Positions 62,701-64,000 of a stretch of DNA of 64,000 nt are shown one piece after another. The notes below the pieces were generated by a model, which worked only from the letters and a program-made list of their open reading frames with translations, did not search any database and was not told where the DNA came from. The stretch's first letter is position 1. Each line of letters begins with the position of its first letter. Source of the stretch: Actinoplanes philippinensis. Its GTDB lineage: Bacteria > Actinomycetota > Actinomycetes > Mycobacteriales > Micromonosporaceae. Location of the stretch: the NCBI RefSeq assembly GCF_900113015.1, contig NZ_FONV01000029.1, positions 1 to 64,000 of the forward strand, written 5' to 3'. The position numbers and the translations under genes are program-made.

Positions 62701-64000
62701 GCCGCCAGATAGGCCTGCGCGAGCAGGTGCAGCAGCCCGCTGTCCGGCGCGGGATCACCGTCGACGGCGTCGGTGAGGTAGTCGATGGCCTCGGCCGGGG
62801 ACTGGTCGGCGAGGGCCCGGCGGCCGGCCGTGGCGGCGCTGCGGCGACGGTCCTCCGGTGCGGCGGCGTCACCGGCGAGACGGTGGTGACGGGCCACCGC
62901 GTACGCGTGGCCCTCGTCCCGCAGGTCCCCGGGCAGCCGGTCCAGCGCCGCGGCCAGCTCGGCGTGCAGCCGGCGCAGCGCGTCCTCGCCGACCCGGTCG
63001 AGCAGGACGTCCCGCAACTGCGGGTGGACGAAGGCGTACCAGCCGCCGGGCCGGGACTCCAGCACGTGCCGGTCGGCGGCGGCCGTGAGGGCGCCGAGCA
63101 CCCGGTCGGTCCCGCCGATCGCGAAGAGCGGCTCGGGCCGGAACCGGATGCCGGCGGCCGCGGCCACGGTCAGGCAGTCGAGGACCTCGGCGGACAGGCC
63201 GGTGAGGCGGGCCGCGATCAGGGCGCGGACGTCGTCGGCCGGGGGCAGCGCGTCGGCGCCCGGCAGGTCCAGCCGCCAGCTGCCCCAGAACGGGCTGAGC
63301 AGGCCGGCGTCGAGCAGCCGCAGCAGGTAGCTGACCACCGCGAGCGGGGTGCCGTCGGTCCGGGCGATCACGTGCCGGACCAGGTCGGCGGGGACCTCGG
63401 CGCCGGGCAGGCGGGAGGCGATCACGTCGGCGACGGCCGGGGCGGGCAGCGGGGCGCAGGTCACCTCGACGGTGCCGGCGCTCTCCAGGCCGGCGGCCGG
63501 GTCGCCGGCGTCGTCCGGGGCGGTGAGCAGCACGAGGAGGGGCAGGCCGGCGAGTTCGGCGGCGAGCTTCTCGATCAGCTGGCGGGTGCCGGAGTCGAGG
63601 TGCTGGGCGTCGTCGACGGCCAGCAGCAGCCCGCCGGCCCGGGTGGCCAGCTCACCGAGGAACGCGGCCCCGGCGCCGAGCACGTGTTCGTCGCCGCCGG
63701 GCGCGGACTCGCCGGCGACGGCCGGGAGCCGGTCGCCGAAGAGCCGGGCGAGCAGCGCCGGGCCGGCGATCGTGGTGGCCTCGGCGATGTGCGTGTCGAC
63801 GACCGCACGCTGCTCCGGGGAGAGCCGGCGCACCCCGGCGCGCCAGGCGGTGACCGCCTCCCGGGCGGCGGCCAGCGGCGACGCCTCGCCGGGGCGGCAG
63901 GTGGCCCAGAAGACCGGGAATCCGCCGGCCGCGGCCTCGGCGGCCAGCTCCTGGGCGAGGCGGGTCCGGCCGACGCCGGCCGCCCCACGGATCACCGCGA
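59769..64000 (-). CDS. Giant ATPase-helical repeat-GAF-GGDEF signalling protein (5' end outside the window)
   Basis: At least 1408 residues are visible, and the frame is open to the window edge. The visible start is a P-loop ATPase of the LuxR/AfsR 'predicted ATPase' type, with 'GAAGVGRTRLAQ' as Walker A and 'LLLAVDDAQHLD' as Walker B. A long TPR-like helical region follows (about 390-930). A GAF domain comes next (about 960-1110, 'IFFLLDENGEPVRYAG'), then a linker. A second GAF-like segment and a C-terminal GGDEF domain close it, with catalytic GGEEF in 'GRYGGEEF' and I-site 'RHSD'. It should make cyclic di-GMP. The N-terminal part, perhaps a kinase domain, lies to the right of 64000. The Walker A lysine is replaced by arginine. 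Confidence 0.85.
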   Translation of the reverse strand, partial: AVIRGAAGVGRTRLAQELAAEAAAGGFPVFWATCRPGEASPLAAAREAVTAWRAGVRRLSPEQRAVVDTHIAEATTIAGPALLARLFGDRLPAVAGESAPGGDEHVLGAGAAFLGELATRAGGLLLAVDDAQHLDSGTRQLIEKLAAELAGLPLLVLLTAPDDAGDPAAGLESAGTVEVTCAPLPAPAVADVIASRLPGAEVPADLVRHVIARTDGTPLAVVSYLLRLLDAGLLSPFWGSWRLDLPGADALPPADDVRALIAARLTGLSAEVLDCLTVAAAAGIRFRPEPLFAIGGTDRVLGALTAAADRHVLESRPGGWYAFVHPQLRDVLLDRVGEDALRRLHAELAAALDRLPGDLRDEGHAYAVARHHRLAGDAAAPEDRRRSAATAGRRALADQSPAEAIDYLTDAVDGDPAPDSGLLHLLAQAYLAAGRFDETDAVLDRALAGTSDRLQRARLLTTRIELHHTLWDDGKALESTREALAELRRPLPGRGLFALVQTLLIAMAGGLVRRTRIGFGTARGGDREVQAALAAVLDAGGYAAGVGLRLREAGILALRAMYAVNRLGHCPEYVRVYALIGYVTAVIRLRGVSERCLNRADRVAQGLGDPGLVAYVEWLRGVALLFSGADDGSVWEKTITRNARWYVPAQLIPGYATLGLRFVLRGYVDDAAREYERGMQRLADRQLALGTSLGMLSVMIPAAQSRFGDAAAALKHLRDVFPPGAGTRVQRANLLTAAACTLIEQGDVGPQLEEVFAEFHALGLRHGDLMPQHRWIYVYMAHARLIQFRFASDADRPARLAVAAEAVKELGRVGGTPLLRCVHLTTKSSLHLAAGDPQKCIKVADEAERRLRRVDAPFVQYEVFRIRARAMRALGLANEADRQARFALGMALFHGWEQRRRQTRTEFGVDEGAGTHRRTVAERRPASGRNRHLEALQQVGTAAATILDPQQLASVALDEMLRILGAERAIFFLLDENGEPVRYAGRDATGDLAETGEYGSSLVRRVAGTGEPLVVTGTDQGAALGSRSAVVHGLRSILIAPVQFKGRTVAVVYLDSRLARGIFTDDDVAVLTAVSSHVAVSLETARAAQLHSAVQAARQQQALAEMLRASLAELSAILEPDKLLRHLCGTLRAQLGASAACLIGVTGEVLHVDGAAPPETIATAVQLTAGDAPQLLDPSESAGVRERLLSGAPGALVVPLIGRSGPVATVLVGGTGLDDTSRQVAAALSTQGMAAYENARLFSRVQELATTDELTGQHNRRHFYAIAGALVQAAARNGRQLAAVMLDIDKFKTINDTYGHGVGDEVIRTVAARIRSRLRHSDVLGRYGGEEFAAVLPDHEGHAADLAERVRLAVSSEPVPTQAGPLAVTISVGLTSLDDHDSTLDELLARADHALYRAKEAGRNRVMTD

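Overview
The window is about 70% G+C. It has dense genes, frequent GTG/TTG starts, Shine-Dalgarno sites of the GGAGG type, and many twin-arginine or lipoprotein exports. Together with AbfB-domain proteins, a DUF574 methyltransferase, a CebR operator, a GlnR box and an SCO7613-type membrane protein, this points to a filamentous actinomycete, most likely Micromonosporaceae (Actinoplanes-like). The genus is an inference. I recognise no rRNA, tRNA, CRISPR array or intact insertion sequence.

Region 1 (1-16.4 kb) is largely plant-biomass use. It holds the tail of an AbfB-domain protein, a PadR regulator with its HAAS-type partner and a palindromic operator, a copper-monooxygenase-like lipoprotein, a flavin-dependent oxidoreductase and a membrane diguanylate cyclase. 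An aldo/keto reductase and a fumarylacetoacetase-family pair looks like deoxysugar catabolism. A GH94 cellobiose phosphorylase lies behind a perfect CebR operator. These are followed by a secreted GH2 enzyme with two AbfB domains, an exported intradiol dioxygenase, a secreted GH12 cellulase behind a second LacI-type palindrome, and a DUF574 methyltransferase.

Region 2 (16.4-26.8 kb) has a GNAT acetyltransferase and an ACC deaminase that forms an operon with a GntR regulator. Three surface or secreted proteins of unknown role follow: a collagen-like repeat protein, a membrane-anchored F5/8C (CBM32-like) protein and a secreted protein. Next come a truncated DUF385 remnant, a MarR-MMPL divergent pair with its operator, and a YtcJ-like amidohydrolase.

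Region 3 (26.9-37.3 kb) has a giant zinc-ribbon/multi-membrane-span protein, a DHA2-type MFS exporter with a divergent MarR regulator, and a fused assimilatory nitrate reductase (molybdopterin domain plus flavodoxin/FAD/NADP reductase) behind a four-element GlnR box. A 26-bp tandem repeat copies the last codons of the MFS gene.

Region 4 (37.3-52.8 kb) is an envelope glycan locus: a DUF4185-FN3 exported protein, a flippase-like protein, two large glycosyltransferase-C-like membrane proteins, DUF2613, a GT4 glycosyltransferase, an AftD-type arabinofuranosyltransferase, an acyltransferase-3 and a DUF3068 protein. The gene content resembles the mycobacterial Rv0225-Rv0236A neighbourhood.

Region 5 (52.9-64 kb) has a Tat-exported animal-type haem peroxidase, an AI-2E family transporter, an HPF-like protein, a LysM-M15 peptidase, an XRE regulator, an anti-sigma-type ATPase, a membrane protein, and an unfinished giant ATPase-GAF-GGDEF signalling protein that runs off the right edge.
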